NCBI GenBank assembly: GCA_004297765.1
Contig: SCTZ01000206.1
Location: forward strand, 1 to 52,273
Reading direction: 5' to 3'
DNA length: 52,273 nucleotides
Origin: Chloroflexota bacterium
GTDB taxonomy: Bacteria; Chloroflexota; Dehalococcoidia; FW602-bin16
The notes under the pieces were generated by a model that was given only the letters and a program-made list of their open reading frames with translations, did not search any database and was not told the DNA's origin. Below are positions 34,156 through 43,980 of this stretch, one piece after another. The number at the start of each line of letters is the position of its first letter. Position 1 is the stretch's first letter. Position numbers and translations under genes: made by a program.

Positions 34156-34854
34156 TTACTTCGCCTTCTTCTCGCCGTCCGCGAAGTAGTGGTGCATACG
34201 GGTGTCGTACTTGACGTTGTTGAGGACCACGCCCACGATGTTGGCGTTGACTTTGTCCAGAGCAGCCTTGGCCTTTTTGGCCATCTCGCGCTTGGTGTGA
34301 CCGGCGTTCACCACCAGCAGCACGCCATCCAGCTTGGAGGCCAGCACGGCGGCGTCCGTCACAGCTAGCACGGGCGGCGAATCGAACAGCACATAGTCGG
34401 CGGACTCTCGCAATCTCGCCATCAACTCCTGCATGCGATGAGAGCCCAGCAGCTCGGAGGGGTTGGGCGGCAACGGTCCGCTAGGAAGAACGAGCAGGTT
34501 GGGAATCCCCACCTCTTGAGTGGGTAGCTGGGACAGCGATGTGTCGACCATCGCGCTGGTGAGACCAGCGCTGTTCGTGATGCCGAAGATCGAGTGCACC
34601 GTCGGCCGACGCAGGTCACAATCGACGATCAGCACTTTGTTGCCCGTCTGAGCGATGGTGATGGCCAGGTTGGCCAGCGTGGTGCTCTTGCCTTCCTCCG
34701 GGCTAGTGCTCGTTACCAGAAGCGTCTTGAGAGGACGGTCCAGGCTCGAGAACTGTATATTAGTGCGGAGCTGCCGATAGGCCTCGGCCGCGGGAGAGCG
34801 CGGATTCGCAAAGGTTACCAACCGCTCGTGACCATTCAGGCCATTGCGTGCCAT
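34156..34854 (-). CDS. Bacterial tyrosine kinase (CpsD/CapB type)
   Basis: 232 residues. Walker A TSTSPEEGKST (about 48-58), Walker A' LIVDCDLRRP (Asp 78, 80), Walker B YVLFDSPPV. The C-terminal tail has only two Tyr (KYDTRMHHYF), fewer than the Tyr clusters of classical BY-kinases, so autophosphorylation may be limited. The ATG at 34854 follows GGAGGTCAC; an upstream in-frame ATG at 34875 has no site. Works with the co-polymerase gene 42 bases upstream to control polysaccharide chain length or export. Confidence 0.87.
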   Translation of the reverse strand: MARNGLNGHERLVTFANPRSPAAEAYRQLRTNIQFSSLDRPLKTLLVTSTSPEEGKSTTLANLAITIAQTGNKVLIVDCDLRRPTVHSIFGITNSAGLTSAMVDTSLSQLPTQEVGIPNLLVLPSGPLPPNPSELLGSHRMQELMARLRESADYVLFDSPPVLAVTDAAVLASKLDGVLLVVNAGHTKREMAKKAKAALDKVNANIVGVVLNNVKYDTRMHHYFADGEKKAK

Positions 34855-34896
34855 GTGACCTCCTGTGGTTGACAAACGCCCGAGTCCGGAGGGCCG

Positions 34897-35574
34897 CTAG
34901 CCCTGTCGCCTCGCCTCGGTAGACGAGATGGTCGGGATCGTTCCGATCACCGGCGATGCGACAAACTTCTCGACGTCATCGCTGGTCTTGATAGTATCGT
35001 CCAGATACTCCAGGAAGAAGGCGATGACCAGACCCAGGAGCAAGCCAAGAAAAGCACCCGCGATCACGTTGGCGCTGGTTTTGGGCTTGCTGAGCACGGC
35101 CGGACTCGGCTCATCCAGCATTGAGACGTCGATGCGATCCGCGGGATTGCGCGTCGACATGGCCTGGCTGCGCTCGTCGACGAAGGACTTTGCTAGAGCG
35201 CCGGCAATGCGCTGGGCCTTCCCAGGGTCAGGGTTCTCGACGTCGATCTGCAGCACCGAATCCTCCACCACCGCGCTGATCTTGACTTGCGCTCGGAGTT
35301 GGTCGGCCGTCAGGTCCAGATGGAGCTCCTGATCGATCAGCTTAGCCAGCTCGGAGGTCTGCATCATTCTGCTGTACTGCCGCAGAATCTGCTGGACGAC
35401 CAGGGTCAGACCGTAGTCATACCGAGCGGGCTCTACCAGGAGACTCACCGAGGAACGAAAGATCGGGCGCTGTGACTTGCTGTAGCCATACGCGACGGTG
35501 CTGGTAATGGCGATCATAAGAAGCAGGATCCACCAGCGCTTCGCGACGACCGCCCAGTACTCCCTGATCTGCAA
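34897..35574 (-). CDS. Wzz/YveK-family polysaccharide co-polymerase
   Basis: 225 residues with two membrane helices (about 12-30 and 178-198) around an extracytoplasmic coil, and a Pro-rich second helix region (PKTSANVIAGAFLGLLLGLVIAFF..). The TTG at 35574 follows GGAGGAAAGCC. Acts as the activator of the BY-kinase gene downstream, as in CapA/CapB; the cluster has no adjacent glycosyltransferases. Confidence 0.87.
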   Translation of the reverse strand: MQIREYWAVVAKRWWILLLMIAITSTVAYGYSKSQRPIFRSSVSLLVEPARYDYGLTLVVQQILRQYSRMMQTSELAKLIDQELHLDLTADQLRAQVKISAVVEDSVLQIDVENPDPGKAQRIAGALAKSFVDERSQAMSTRNPADRIDVSMLDEPSPAVLSKPKTSANVIAGAFLGLLLGLVIAFFLEYLDDTIKTSDDVEKFVASPVIGTIPTISSTEARRQG

Positions 35575-35741
35575 GGCTTTCCTCCTGAAAACTAGCCTTG
35601 CAGAATATACCCTCTGTCCCTCGCCTTGTCAAACCGACCTGGTTTGACAGGCTTCCGTTTGGTGTGGTATCCTCGGTTATGCTAGAATTGTCCGCACGCG
35701 CCTCAGGCATGTCTATGCACTAACCAGGAGGTCGAGCGTTC

Positions 35742-36086
35742 ATGAAGCCGACGATGAAGCCCTACTACCTGCACCTGTTCGTATGCACGGATCCCAAGCC
35801 CGGCGGATGCGGTGAGAGAGGCGGCGAAGAGGTTCGCAAACGTCTGAAAGAGGAGCTCGATGCGCGAGGCATTGGCATGGAGGTCAGGGTCAGTCGCTGT
35901 GGCTCGATCGGCCTCTGCAAGTTCGGTCCGGCCATGGTCGCGTATCCCGAAGGCGCCTGGTACGTCCACGTGCAGCCGGGAGACATCCCAGAGATCGTCG
36001 AGCAGCACGTCATCCATGGTCGGCCCGTGGAACGGCTACTGGTTCATAGTCTGCAGACCTCGCACAAGTTGCCTGTCGAGGTCTAG
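35742..36086 (+). CDS. Thioredoxin-like [2Fe-2S] ferredoxin
   Basis: 114 residues with Cys at 15, 23, 53 and 59 ([36 protein letters not shown]), the pattern of the thioredoxin-like 2Fe-2S ferredoxin family. AGGAGGTCGAGCGTTC precedes the ATG. Converges with ruvB; the stop codons share a CTAG at 36083-36086. Confidence 0.88.
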   Translation: MKPTMKPYYLHLFVCTDPKPGGCGERGGEEVRKRLKEELDARGIGMEVRVSRCGSIGLCKFGPAMVAYPEGAWYVHVQPGDIPEIVEQHVIHGRPVERLLVHSLQTSHKLPVEV

Positions 36087-37123
36087 GAAGGCCAGAAGCT
36101 GCCTTGCTCCGAGGAGGGAGACTCGGGCGCGGGATGCAGGCCCAGATGCTTGTAGGCGAGCTTGGTGGCTACCCGACCGCGGGGAGTCCGATTGATGAAG
36201 CCAAGCTGCAGCAGATACGGCTCGTAGACGTCCATGATCGTATCGGCCTCTTCCGCGATGGCGGCGGCGATAGTGTCCAGTCCCACCGGACCACCCTCGA
36301 ACTTCTCGATGATGGTCAAGAGGACCTTGCGGTCGATCTCGTCCAGCCCGAGCTGGTCGACCTCGAGCTTGCCCAGGGCGGCCTCGGCGACCTGCGTGGT
36401 GACCATACCGCGCGCCACCACCTGAGCGTAGTCACGCACCCGCTTCAGCAGACGATTGGCCACGCGCGGGGTTCCTCTGGAGCGCTTTGCGATCTCGGCT
36501 GCCGCGGACTCGTCAACCTGGACCTTGAGAAGGGCAGCAGAGCGCTTGATGATGTCCAGCATGGCTACGTTGTCGTAGAAGTTCAGGCGATGGACGGCGC
36601 CGAACCTATCGCGGAGCGGGGCCGTCAGCATAGCATAGCGCGTGGTGGCGCCGATGATCGTGAAGCGCGGCAGGTTGAGCACGATGCTTCGGGCCCCTGG
36701 ACCCTTGCCAAACACGATGTCCAGGATGAAGTCCTCCATGGCCGGGTAGAGCCGCTCTTCCACGGTTCGGCTGAGGCGGTGGATCTCGTCGATGAAGAGC
36801 ACGTCGCCCTTCTGGAGGTTGGTGAGGATCGAGGCCAGGTCTCCCGGACGCTCGATGGCCGGACCGGAGACGACCTTGATGCTCACCCCCATCTCCGCGG
36901 CCACGATGTGCGCCAGCGTGGTCTTGCCGAGACCCGGAGGACCGTAGAGGAGAAGATGCTCCAGCGGCTCACCGCGTGCTTTGGCGGCCGCGATGAAGAT
37001 GCCCAGGTTCTCCTTGACCTTATCCTGCCCGATGTACTCGGCCAGGCGCTTCGGTCGAAGGCTCGTCTCCAGGACGACGTCTTCTTCCTGTGGCTTGGAT
37101 GATATGACTCGCTCCACTGTCAT
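36083..37123 (-). CDS. ruvB: Holliday junction branch migration helicase RuvB
   Basis: 346 residues. [12 protein letters not shown], Walker [14 protein letters not shown] (61-73), Walker [14 protein letters not shown], sensor 1 [20 protein letters not shown], and the winged-helix C-terminus ending [16 protein letters not shown]. Motor of the RuvABC resolvasome. ruvA and ruvC are not in the window. Convergent overlap of 4 bases with the ferredoxin gene. Confidence 0.96.
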   Translation of the reverse strand: MTVERVISSKPQEEDVVLETSLRPKRLAEYIGQDKVKENLGIFIAAAKARGEPLEHLLLYGPPGLGKTTLAHIVAAEMGVSIKVVSGPAIERPGDLASILTNLQKGDVLFIDEIHRLSRTVEERLYPAMEDFILDIVFGKGPGARSIVLNLPRFTIIGATTRYAMLTAPLRDRFGAVHRLNFYDNVAMLDIIKRSAALLKVQVDESAAAEIAKRSRGTPRVANRLLKRVRDYAQVVARGMVTTQVAEAALGKLEVDQLGLDEIDRKVLLTIIEKFEGGPVGLDTIAAAIAEEADTIMDVYEPYLLQLGFINRTPRGRVATKLAYKHLGLHPAPESPSSEQGSFWPS

Positions 37124-37170
37124 CTCCCGCGCTGCCGCGTCGCGACCTCAAGGGCGCGCCTCCGGGCTAG

Positions 37171-37467
37171 TCAAAATGGCCACCACATTATAGCAGATCG
37201 CGGCGGCAGGCCGCCCGGGGGCGCGATGGGGCTCACTGACAACCATTCTAGTAGCCAACCACAGATTGAAATCGTGAGCGTGGACGGCGGATGGTCACGC
37301 CGGTATTGGTCGCAGATCTGCGGGTACGTGAAGCCCTTCTGTTTCAACTTTAGCAAATAAGCGTCCGTCAGCGGGTCCTGCCCCAAATTGATGCTCTTGG
37401 AGCCAAACGCGTGTTGGCACTGGGTGCGTAACGCGTCGACCAGTGCGTCAGTGTCGGCACAGCGCAC
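37171..37467 (-). CDS. Uncharacterised short frame, related to locus 44160-44496
   Basis: An open frame of 98 codons. The stretch TDAYLLKLKQKGFTYPQICDQYRRDHP matches, with the pattern TDAYLL.LK.....T..QI.D.YRRD.P, a minus-strand frame at about 44250-44360. The upstream nucleotide sequence of both loci is also similar. Downstream of DHPP the frame here diverges and overlaps the ruvB leader region, so it is probably a truncated copy. No family recognised, and no ribosome site seen. Confidence 0.35.
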   Translation of the reverse strand: MRCADTDALVDALRTQCQHAFGSKSINLGQDPLTDAYLLKLKQKGFTYPQICDQYRRDHPPSTLTISICGWLLEWLSVSPIAPPGGLPPRSAIMWWPF

Positions 37468-37542
37468 AAGCGACGGTCGGGGCGTGACCGAGTCGGGAAG
37501 ATGAGAAGAGGCGACGGCGAAACGTTTCCGCTTCTCTTCAGA

Positions 37543-37934
37543 TCACAAGGCTCGCAACATGCTCAGGACGGCGTCGCGGACCTTCCGAGCCAGGTCCGTG
37601 GCCCGGTGCGCCTCTTGGAGGTCGGGCTCCGGCTGATCACCCGGATAGCGGATGTCCACCGCATATGGGCTTAGCACGGAAGCATCCGCCAGACCTGCTG
37701 CTGTCTCGGCGTCCGCCTGACTCAACAAGTCGAGAACTTGCCGAATAGAGTGCGTCTTGGGGAACTCGATCTGGTGCCAGGTGAGAGTCGCTTTGAGGTA
37801 TTTCTCGGCAGCCTGCTGGGCGTGAAAACAAGCCGCATACGGAAACGGCGGATCTACAGCAAGCAAAGCCTCGCTGGCTTTGAGATCCTGCTCGGCCTTG
37901 GCGAGCCATTGGCGGACGATAACTTCCTTGACAT
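37543..37934 (-). CDS. HEPN-domain protein, partner of MNT, with apparent frameshift at the start
   Basis: The frame open from 37866 (TTG) continues upstream without any standard start as ..VRQWLAKAEQDLKASEA.., which is the conserved N-terminus of HEPN proteins. An ATG at 37934, two bases after the MNT stop, is in another frame. One extra A in the run AAGG (37926-37929) would join them as MSKEVIVRQWLAKAEQ. The rest shows AACFHAQQAAEKYLKATL and THSIRQVLDLL of the family. HEPN proteins of this type are RNase toxins or substrates of their MNT antitoxins. Confidence 0.7.
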
Positions 37935-37936
37935 CT

Positions 37937-38257
37937 TCAGGCGGCTTCGTAGATCACCTTCCCGTACTTGTTGGCTGGGTAGGCTATGCCGCCGATGACC
38001 TCCTTGCTATCCTCGAACCATTCGGTGGAGATCACGATGACATCTAACGGATATCCAAGCCCACCAAGCGCCTCCCCTAGGCGGACGCTTTCTTTGCGTT
38101 GATCGCCGGGGTCAGGCTCGACGACAAGCAAGTCGATGTCGCTGTCGCGGGTCATTTTGCCGGTGGCAGCGGAGCCGAAGAGGATAATCTTGTCCGGGCT
38201 GGTCATGGAGAGAATCCGTCGCACGATTTCTTTGACCAAGGACTCGTCAATACCCAT
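37937..38257 (-). CDS. MNT-type nucleotidyltransferase-domain antitoxin
   Basis: 106 residues with the minimal nucleotidyltransferase motif LFGSAATGKMTRDSDIDLLVV (G28, S29; D40, D42). The ATG at 38257 follows GGAGGGGACC and removes 28 non-conserved residues of the longer frame. Pairs with the HEPN gene directly downstream; MNT proteins of such pairs inactivate the HEPN toxin, in studied cases by AMP transfer. Confidence 0.88.
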   Translation of the reverse strand: MGIDESLVKEIVRRILSMTSPDKIILFGSAATGKMTRDSDIDLLVVEPDPGDQRKESVRLGEALGGLGYPLDVIVISTEWFEDSKEVIGGIAYPANKYGKVIYEAA

Positions 38258-38798
38258 GGTCCCCTCCGCAATAAGCCGCAAATGAGGGCCCGAACTCTTC
38301 CGGTCTCTTCTTACTTTCGGTAGCCACATCGGCCTAAGCACATATCCAAAAGAAAGGCATGTTCTGGGGACACCCCAGACCCCGCCAGGCGCTGCGCCCT
38401 GGACCCGCCGACTTTTGGCGAGGTGCTTAGTAAGGTCCCAGCGGGCTGTACTTGATTATAGCAGGTATACAGGTCCGAGCGTCGATTGAATGTGCCGGCT
38501 GCGACCCGAAGAAAAGCCGCATACCAAGCTTCTCGGTCTACGACTTTCACGGGGGCTCCCCCAACAGGAGTCCAACCAACACTACTACAGAAACTCGCGG
38601 GCGGTACGATGGCAGCAGTCCCGGCTCTTGTGGTTCCCGAAACTCTCCAGCGCGACGGATAAGGCGGCTTGTCGAGGATATCTGGACGGCGTGTGGATCA
38701 CCTGGGACGCTGGAGAGCGAGGTAGATGCCTGTAGATGGCAAGACGGCTCCGATAGCATTTTGGCTCTCCCTCGCTCGAATGCAGAGGCAGCAGTGCA
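38258..38798. other. Intergenic, 540 bases, no convincing gene
   Basis: Short frames in both directions have no clear start or family. A segment near 38451-38600 shares several blocks (ATTATAGCAGGTAT, CAGGAGTCCAACC and a CTACGACTT stretch, the last inverted) with 45046-45170, downstream of the HicAB pair's 5' side. Function unknown. Confidence 0.4.
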
Positions 38799-38993
38799 TC
38801 ACATACGAGGATCAGTACGCCTACCCGGCCTTTGTCTGATCAGTTGGGCACACCCGATCAGCCCGAAGGCCACGACAGATGCCAGCAGCGACAATCCGGC
38901 GCCAGTGTATTGCCCGCTCATATGAGCGTTGAGGGCGATCACTATGCCGAGAAAACCAACAATCGCGAGCCCTCCGACAGCTACCACAAACAT
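38799..38993 (-). CDS. Small two-span membrane protein
   Basis: 64 residues: helix MFVVAVGGLAIVGFLGIVIA, a short loop with HMSGQYTGA, helix GLSLLASVVAFGLIGCAQL, and a basic tail. GGAAAGGAAATG precedes the ATG at 38993. Separated by 26 bases from a second small membrane protein upstream on the same strand. Family unknown. Confidence 0.5.
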   Translation of the reverse strand: MFVVAVGGLAIVGFLGIVIALNAHMSGQYTGAGLSLLASVVAFGLIGCAQLIRQRPGRRTDPRM

Positions 38994-39019
38994 TCACATT
39001 TCCTTTCCATCCAGATGGC

Positions 39020-39274
39020 TCACCCCCCGCTTGCCGTCGTGCCCCCGTACGATTCGGATATTGGCGTAGGTGCTGGCGATACTTCTTCTCGCGTGACGGA
39101 GACGGGAGTCGAGTATACGAGAAGGGCCCACATCACGACTCCAGCTGCCATGGCCACAGCGCTCAAGACCTCGCCTCTGACGGTGTCACTTCTACTGTAG
39201 GCGACCGCGCCACCTACGAGTAGCGCTACGCCGACAATGCCCAGGGTCACCAAGATGATGAAGCTCCAATCCAT
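39020..39274 (-). CDS. Small two-span membrane protein
   Basis: 84 residues from the ATG at 39274 (GGAGTATGAC upstream): helix FIILVTLGIVGVALLVGGAV, a charged loop YSRSDTVRGE, helix LSAVAMAAGVVMWALLV, then a Ser/Thr/Pro tail. No family recognised. Probably cotranscribed with the next small gene. Confidence 0.55.
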   Translation of the reverse strand: MDWSFIILVTLGIVGVALLVGGAVAYSRSDTVRGEVLSAVAMAAGVVMWALLVYSTPVSVTREEVSPAPTPISESYGGTTASGG

Positions 39275-39443
39275 GTCATACTCCAGTCTTGCCGCCGAGG
39301 GGATCAAACCGGGCGGCCGATCACCTTCCGATTCCTTCCGGGTTCCACGTCGTGCCGCACCGCTGGGTCGCCGAGATCACCCGGCCTCACTTCCCCTGAA
39401 ACAGATAAAGGCCTCACGTCAACACCCGCCTGCATCGCTGAAA

Positions 39444-40064
39444 TCATGTGGCCGGCTGCACTTGTCCACTCAACTCGGAGGTGAGCGACCTGCTTATCTG
39501 GTAAGCGAGGCTTCTAGCCAGATGGACGCTATAGCCGTTTCGCGAGACCAGCCCGCCGGTGCTGTCTCGCACGGTATAGGAGCCGCTGATCATGATGGTC
39601 GGGTCAGTGCCATAGAAACGGAACTCGGGCGGCTGCTGGGCGTACCAGGAGACATCGCCCAAGGTGCTGAACGAGGCGACCGCGGTGACCTGCGCCTGGG
39701 CGTAAACCCCGCTCCAGAACACATCGACCGAATCCACGTCCACGCGCAGCACATCGCTCGTTGCCGAGACCCCCGGCTCGGGCCGGAGCAGCACTTCGCC
39801 GAACATGCCGCCCTGCGCCAAGTCCTTCTGTAGCTCCCGTCCCAACGCTGATGCCAGGGGGTCTTTAGCCTGGAGGAAGATGGTGAGCTTGCGGCCGGGC
39901 TGGGCACGCAGCATCTCCTGGGCGTCCTGGCTGCGGCCGCTGGAAACTGTCGACTCGGTGCGCGCTGCACTTTGCCCCGCCACGAACTCCAGAGGAGAAT
40001 AGAAGATGCCGGCCAGTAGAGTCGCTACCAGGACGACTGCGACGATGAGCTTGATCTTGCCCAT
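39444..40064 (-). CDS. Exported protein of unknown function
   Basis: 206 residues from the ATG at 40064, preceded by AAGGAGTGTCACA. N-terminal uncleaved or cleaved helix KLIVAVVLVATLLAGIF, then a soluble domain with alternating strands and helices (RVDVDSVDVFWSGVYAQAQVTAV; SGSYTVRDSTGG). No domain recognised. The longer frame to 40325 is not supported by a start site. Confidence 0.6.
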   Translation of the reverse strand: MGKIKLIVAVVLVATLLAGIFYSPLEFVAGQSAARTESTVSSGRSQDAQEMLRAQPGRKLTIFLQAKDPLASALGRELQKDLAQGGMFGEVLLRPEPGVSATSDVLRVDVDSVDVFWSGVYAQAQVTAVASFSTLGDVSWYAQQPPEFRFYGTDPTIMISGSYTVRDSTGGLVSRNGYSVHLARSLAYQISRSLTSELSGQVQPAT

Positions 40065-40445
40065 TGTGACACTCCTTCCGATACTGCCGAAGGTCTTCGC
40101 CATCGGAGGTTGCCATTCCGTCTGATCCAAGTGTACGGCCATACTCCCGCACGACACATCAGCCATTCGGCGAAACTGCAAGCTAGTCAATTGGTCTATC
40201 CATGTCCTGGTCAGAAGACCAGGGGCGCACTGAACCACCGCCTCCCGAGTAGCTACGATATGGCCGCAAAGCCCACCGCTCCAGCGCGCCCATATGACGA
40301 CTGTGGTGCCCGGCATGCCTCGCATTGTTCCGTTGTCCAGCTTTTCGGTCCGGCACCCTCACGCCACCCATCCAATGTCGGCGAGTAGCGTGAGATCTGT
40401 CTTCCGGTTGACATGCGCCTTGTCGCAGATGCCGCCTGCAAGCGG
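40065..40445. other. Intergenic, nothing recognised
   Basis: About 380 bases between two minus-strand genes. A short hairpin (CTGGTCAGAAGACCAG) lies at about 40204-40221. No gene or promoter that I can support. Confidence 0.4.
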
Positions 40446-41992
40446 CTAGCGCGGCTGCGCGGTCTGGGGCTCGAGTGAGGAGGCTACCTTGAGCAACTCC
40501 TCGGGCGTCAGCCTGAAGCTAAAGATTGTGACGAACATGCCGTCTCGCAATACGTAGGCTGTTGCGGCTGTCTGACCAGGAACCCCACGGCGGAGCCAGC
40601 CTTTGGCGTGGGGAATCTCTGTCGCCTCCGCACCCTTGGTCCAGGTAGCTACCAGAGCATCGTCCGCCTTCTGCTCCCGGATCACTATTCCGGAGGTCGT
40701 AGGGATGGTATCCCGCTCGACCTCGTCCGGCGGCACGTACTCAAGAACCAGCAATCCCGATGCGGCCTCGATCCTCGGCAGACGCGGTGCCAATCCATCG
40801 GGCAGATCGCGGGGCGCCAGGGGTTGGAAGCCCAGCTGACTCTCAGCTGCAGCCAATTGCGCGCGGAACTGGTCGGTATTGGGAGCCGGCTTAGGCCGCA
40901 GGTCGCGCAGCGCGGCGTCCTGTGGCGCCTGGAAGGCAAACGTCGCCGGATCGATGGGCACGTTGTACGCGAAGCTCGTTGACTGGACCGTCGAGACGGC
41001 GGCGTCATCCCGCCCGTCGTACTGCACTGCCTTCAAGACGAGGAAGCTCTCCTTGTCGATCCACAACACCCGGCGGCCGGACAGCTCCGGTAGGGCAGCT
41101 GACTTCCGTTTTGGCGCTCCCATATCGACCACATAGGTCGCCCTGCCGGCGATCGTCTCTTCCCCTTGCAGTTTGGGCGTGTACAGCCTGCCGGCGTTCT
41201 CCAAAACGTCACTCAGCGTTACCGCCCCCTGGCCGAACGGCGACAGCTCCCCGATGGACTCAAAGCTGCCACGCGGATCAAGATGCTGAACCGCTACCTC
41301 GTTTCGTGCAGAGTCGTAGTGCCAGAGATCGGTGCCGTCGGCCGCCCAAGTATCCTTCCAAGAGCGACCGGGTAGCTGGTTACCGGCAGAGTCGAACGTA
41401 GCGATGGTCGCCTGCACCTGCCAATGTGTCGGATCGGCGTACGAGCGTTTGATCTCGCCGCGTAGCTGTTCGCCCGCTGCGAGTTCGGTCGATCGTGGCT
41501 CGCTTGCCGCCGGCCGAGTAACCACCACCTGTTCGATGACGACGAAGCTACGAATGCCCGCGGCAAAAGGAGAATTGACAACCGCCGCGGCCCTTTCGAC
41601 GATCTCCTCGGCGCTCACCCTCTTTGCCGGGAGCGTCAGCAGATAAGCTCCTATCACGAAGAGCGCTAGCGCTGCTACCGCCGAGAGGCCGGCTAGCGAC
41701 CATGTCGAATACGCCGACCGCAGGCGCGTCATGAGCCGCGGTCGGGGGCATCCAACCTGCGCTCGCTCCAGACGCGCCGTTGCGAGCTCTTCAGCTTCGG
41801 ACGCGAGTCGCCTGCGCAGTGCCCGGGCGAATGCGGGCACTGGCTCGGGTGGCAGAAGCTCTCTCTCCATTGTCACAACCGTCGCAACAATCTCTGGCTC
41901 CAGGTCCGCTGACGCGGTGGCCTCGGGTCATCCCGAAGCCTCATCCAGTAGGCATCCAAAAGATCTGCTTGCCGTTCCTCATGCGCGGGCAT
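40446..41992 (-). CDS. Membrane protein of an ECF sigma operon (anti-sigma-like, RseB/LolA-like domain), frameshifted
   Basis: Residues from the intact part (40446-41876): PPEPVPAFARALRRRL, one membrane helix (SLAGLSAVAALALFVIGAYLL), a large extracytoplasmic domain with strands like LWHYDSARNEVAV, YVVDMG and VLWIDKESFLVLKAVQYDG (MucB/RseB- or LolA-like) and a C-terminal DUF4367-like part. The natural start is an ATG at 41992, overlapping the sigma gene by 14 bases with GGGAGG at good distance. From there the frame reads LLDAYWMRLRDDP, but then the conserved continuation (ADLEPEIVATV..) is in another frame. A single-base loss in the GGG run at 41925-41927 explains it. Confidence 0.7.
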
Positions 41993-42623
41993 CGGCATTC
42001 CTCCCGATCTGCTGTTGATTCTGATTGATCAGCGTACGCAGCTTCCCGACGGCGCGATAGCGCAACACCTTGACGGCACCTACGCTGCGGCCCATGACGG
42101 TCGCCGTCTGCTCTCCTGACCAGCCGGCGAGCTGCAGCTCGAGGGCGATACGTTGATCCTTTGGCAGCGATCCGATGGCACGGCGCAGAGCCTGCGCCTC
42201 GCTCCGGGCAACCACGACCTCCTCCGGACCTGGGCCGGGATCCGGGGCGACTTCGGCGAGATCGGTCTCTTCTGGCTCGTCAAAACGATGGACAGGACGA
42301 TTCTTTCGTCGCTGCTGACTGTCAATCACCGAATTGTGGGCGATTCGAAAGAGCCACGCCGAGAATCCGTTGCCGCGAAATCCGGAGAGGCCGGTGAGCG
42401 CTTTCAAGAACACCTCGCTCGTCGTGTCTTCGTCTGCTTGGCGGTCGCCAAGCCGCACGTAGCAGTATCGATACACAGCACCGAGGTAGCGCTCGTAGAG
42501 CGGGGCGAAGGCCCTCGGGTCCTTCCTTGCGGCCTCCACTAGGGGGACAATCTCAGCGTCCGAATCCGCCTTCTGGGGTAGCCTGGTTGCCTTCGGGATA
42601 GCTTGGCCGGCGCTACTCATCAC
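41979..42623 (-). CDS. ECF-type RNA polymerase sigma factor
   Basis: 214 residues. Region 2: FAPLYERYLGAVYRYCYVRLGDRQADEDTTSEVFLKAL, WLFRIAHNSVIDSQQRRK. Region 4: LPKDQRIALELQLAGWSGEQTATVMGRSVGAVKVLRYRAVGKLRTL. AGGAGG precedes GTG (42623) or ATG (42620). Overlaps the membrane partner gene by 14 bases. Confidence 0.9.
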   Translation of the reverse strand: MMSSAGQAIPKATRLPQKADSDAEIVPLVEAARKDPRAFAPLYERYLGAVYRYCYVRLGDRQADEDTTSEVFLKALTGLSGFRGNGFSAWLFRIAHNSVIDSQQRRKNRPVHRFDEPEETDLAEVAPDPGPGPEEVVVARSEAQALRRAIGSLPKDQRIALELQLAGWSGEQTATVMGRSVGAVKVLRYRAVGKLRTLINQNQQQIGRNADARA

Positions 42624-42771
42624 GTCTCGATCCTCCTAGTACCCTGTCGGTACATTGAATAGACGCAGCCAGCGCGCAATAAGTAACGGACAATCGTCGC
42701 AAAGTGCGCTACCTCATCCGTGCCGCTTCTGGAGTAGCTCGCTGCAACTGGCTGGGCAAGGCGACGATGCG

Positions 42772-43428
42772 CTAGTCGGCGAAGCGCAGACTGGCGACGA
42801 CAGGAGCGTACACCCGCGCTTCATCGCACGTGAAAGCGCCTGCCGTCAGATTCCAAATGTAGATCGTTCTGTCCCTCTGGACGAACGCGGCGGTGCCGAA
42901 GCGGTTCGGGCCGCCAAATCGGTACTCCGCGGTGATCGATTCCTTCCCGGCGACATTGCCAGCTTTCCGGGACTCGATGGTCCAGCTACTAGTCCTCACC
43001 TTGTCATCGAGGAACTTGTTGACGAACGCATCGAGATTCGATCCCGCGGAATCTGCGGTGGTCAGTTCGATACGGCTTCCGACGCCGATCACCACGCCCT
43101 GCTTCGTCACTCGGCACGCCTCCGGATAGCGGAATTCGAACCGGTCGGCCGCATCCCGGTACGTCACCCAACCATCCCCTGCGGCCGATGTGGCCGTAGA
43201 TTGAACCGTCGGGCGCGCGATCGTTGCGGCACCGCCAGCCTTGGGGGACTGCATCGGCTGGCGATTGCTGGCTTCTGTTACCGGTGTGACGGTAGACTGA
43301 ACGGTTGGGCGCGCGGTTGCCGCCGCTACGCCAGCCTTTGGATCTGGCGTCGGCTGCTCATTAGTGTCGCAGCTGACTACGACCGCAAGCGAAAGAGCAA
43401 GGAGAATGATGTAAACGCAGCGTTTCAC
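42772..43428 (-). CDS. Putative lipoprotein, PsbP-like
   Basis: 218 residues. A signal peptide with lipobox LAVVVSC (Cys about 20), then a Thr/Pro linker with two imperfect copies of KAG.AATARPTVQSTVT, then a domain WVTYRDAADRFEFRYPEACRV... resembling the PsbP/DUF family of extracellular sensors. The GTG at 43428 follows AGGAGGGACATC. Anchored outside; role unknown. Confidence 0.7.
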   Translation of the reverse strand: MKRCVYIILLALSLAVVVSCDTNEQPTPDPKAGVAAATARPTVQSTVTPVTEASNRQPMQSPKAGGAATIARPTVQSTATSAAGDGWVTYRDAADRFEFRYPEACRVTKQGVVIGVGSRIELTTADSAGSNLDAFVNKFLDDKVRTSSWTIESRKAGNVAGKESITAEYRFGGPNRFGTAAFVQRDRTIYIWNLTAGAFTCDEARVYAPVVASLRFAD

Positions 43429-43980
43429 GATGTCCCTCCTGGGTATCTTCTCGTATGGGTCTCGTCCGGTACCTCACCGGAAGGAGCCGGCGTCGGCCAT
43501 CCTTTCGCAGTGGCGGAAAGAATGCCGCCTGCTCAAGCGGCGTGCCGTTGATGAAGATTGCGGCATCCCTCACATTGGGAAACTGGCGGACGGTCTCTTT
43601 GAGTTGCACTTGGATGCGCGCGTTGTCGCACGAGTCACTCGGCGAAGTCAATCCCACAAGCCGAGCGGTCGCTCTGCCGTTAGTGATGCCAGCCTCCTGC
43701 ACTGCTGGAGGACAGCGCGCTGCGCGCGGGCGACAAACACGTTGCCGGCGGCAAGCGCCGCCAGGTCGCCCTCGGGCAGCTGGGGATTACCGATGCGTGG
43801 CACGTCGGCCTGGGCGATCGCGGCCTGCGCGACGGGCGCCTTGCCGAGTTCACCAGTGCAGCCCGCCGCCAGGACCGTTACCAGTCCCATGAGAAGCGCC
43901 AGCGTGACTACCACTTTTCCCTTTATTGCAGAGTCCTCCTCTTCGACGTCGGCCGGCTTGAGGTTGCCTCGCACTTTCAT
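43361..43980 (-). pseudogene. GerMN-domain lipoprotein, frameshifted
   Basis: The frame from ATG 43980 gives a signal peptide with lipobox VLAAGC, then DLAALAAGNVFVARAQRAVLQ. At about 43703-43708 conserved reading passes to another frame: QEAGITNGRATARLVGLT...ETVRQFPNVRDAAIFINGTPL, the end of a GerMN-like fold. One missing base near CAGCAGTG would restore it. The second frame runs on to 43361 and overlaps the next gene's start, so the natural C-terminus is uncertain. Confidence 0.55.

Noticed and set aside
36104..37102. 332-codon plus-strand frame antisense to ruvB
   Set aside because: ruvB is certain; the antisense frame has no domain.
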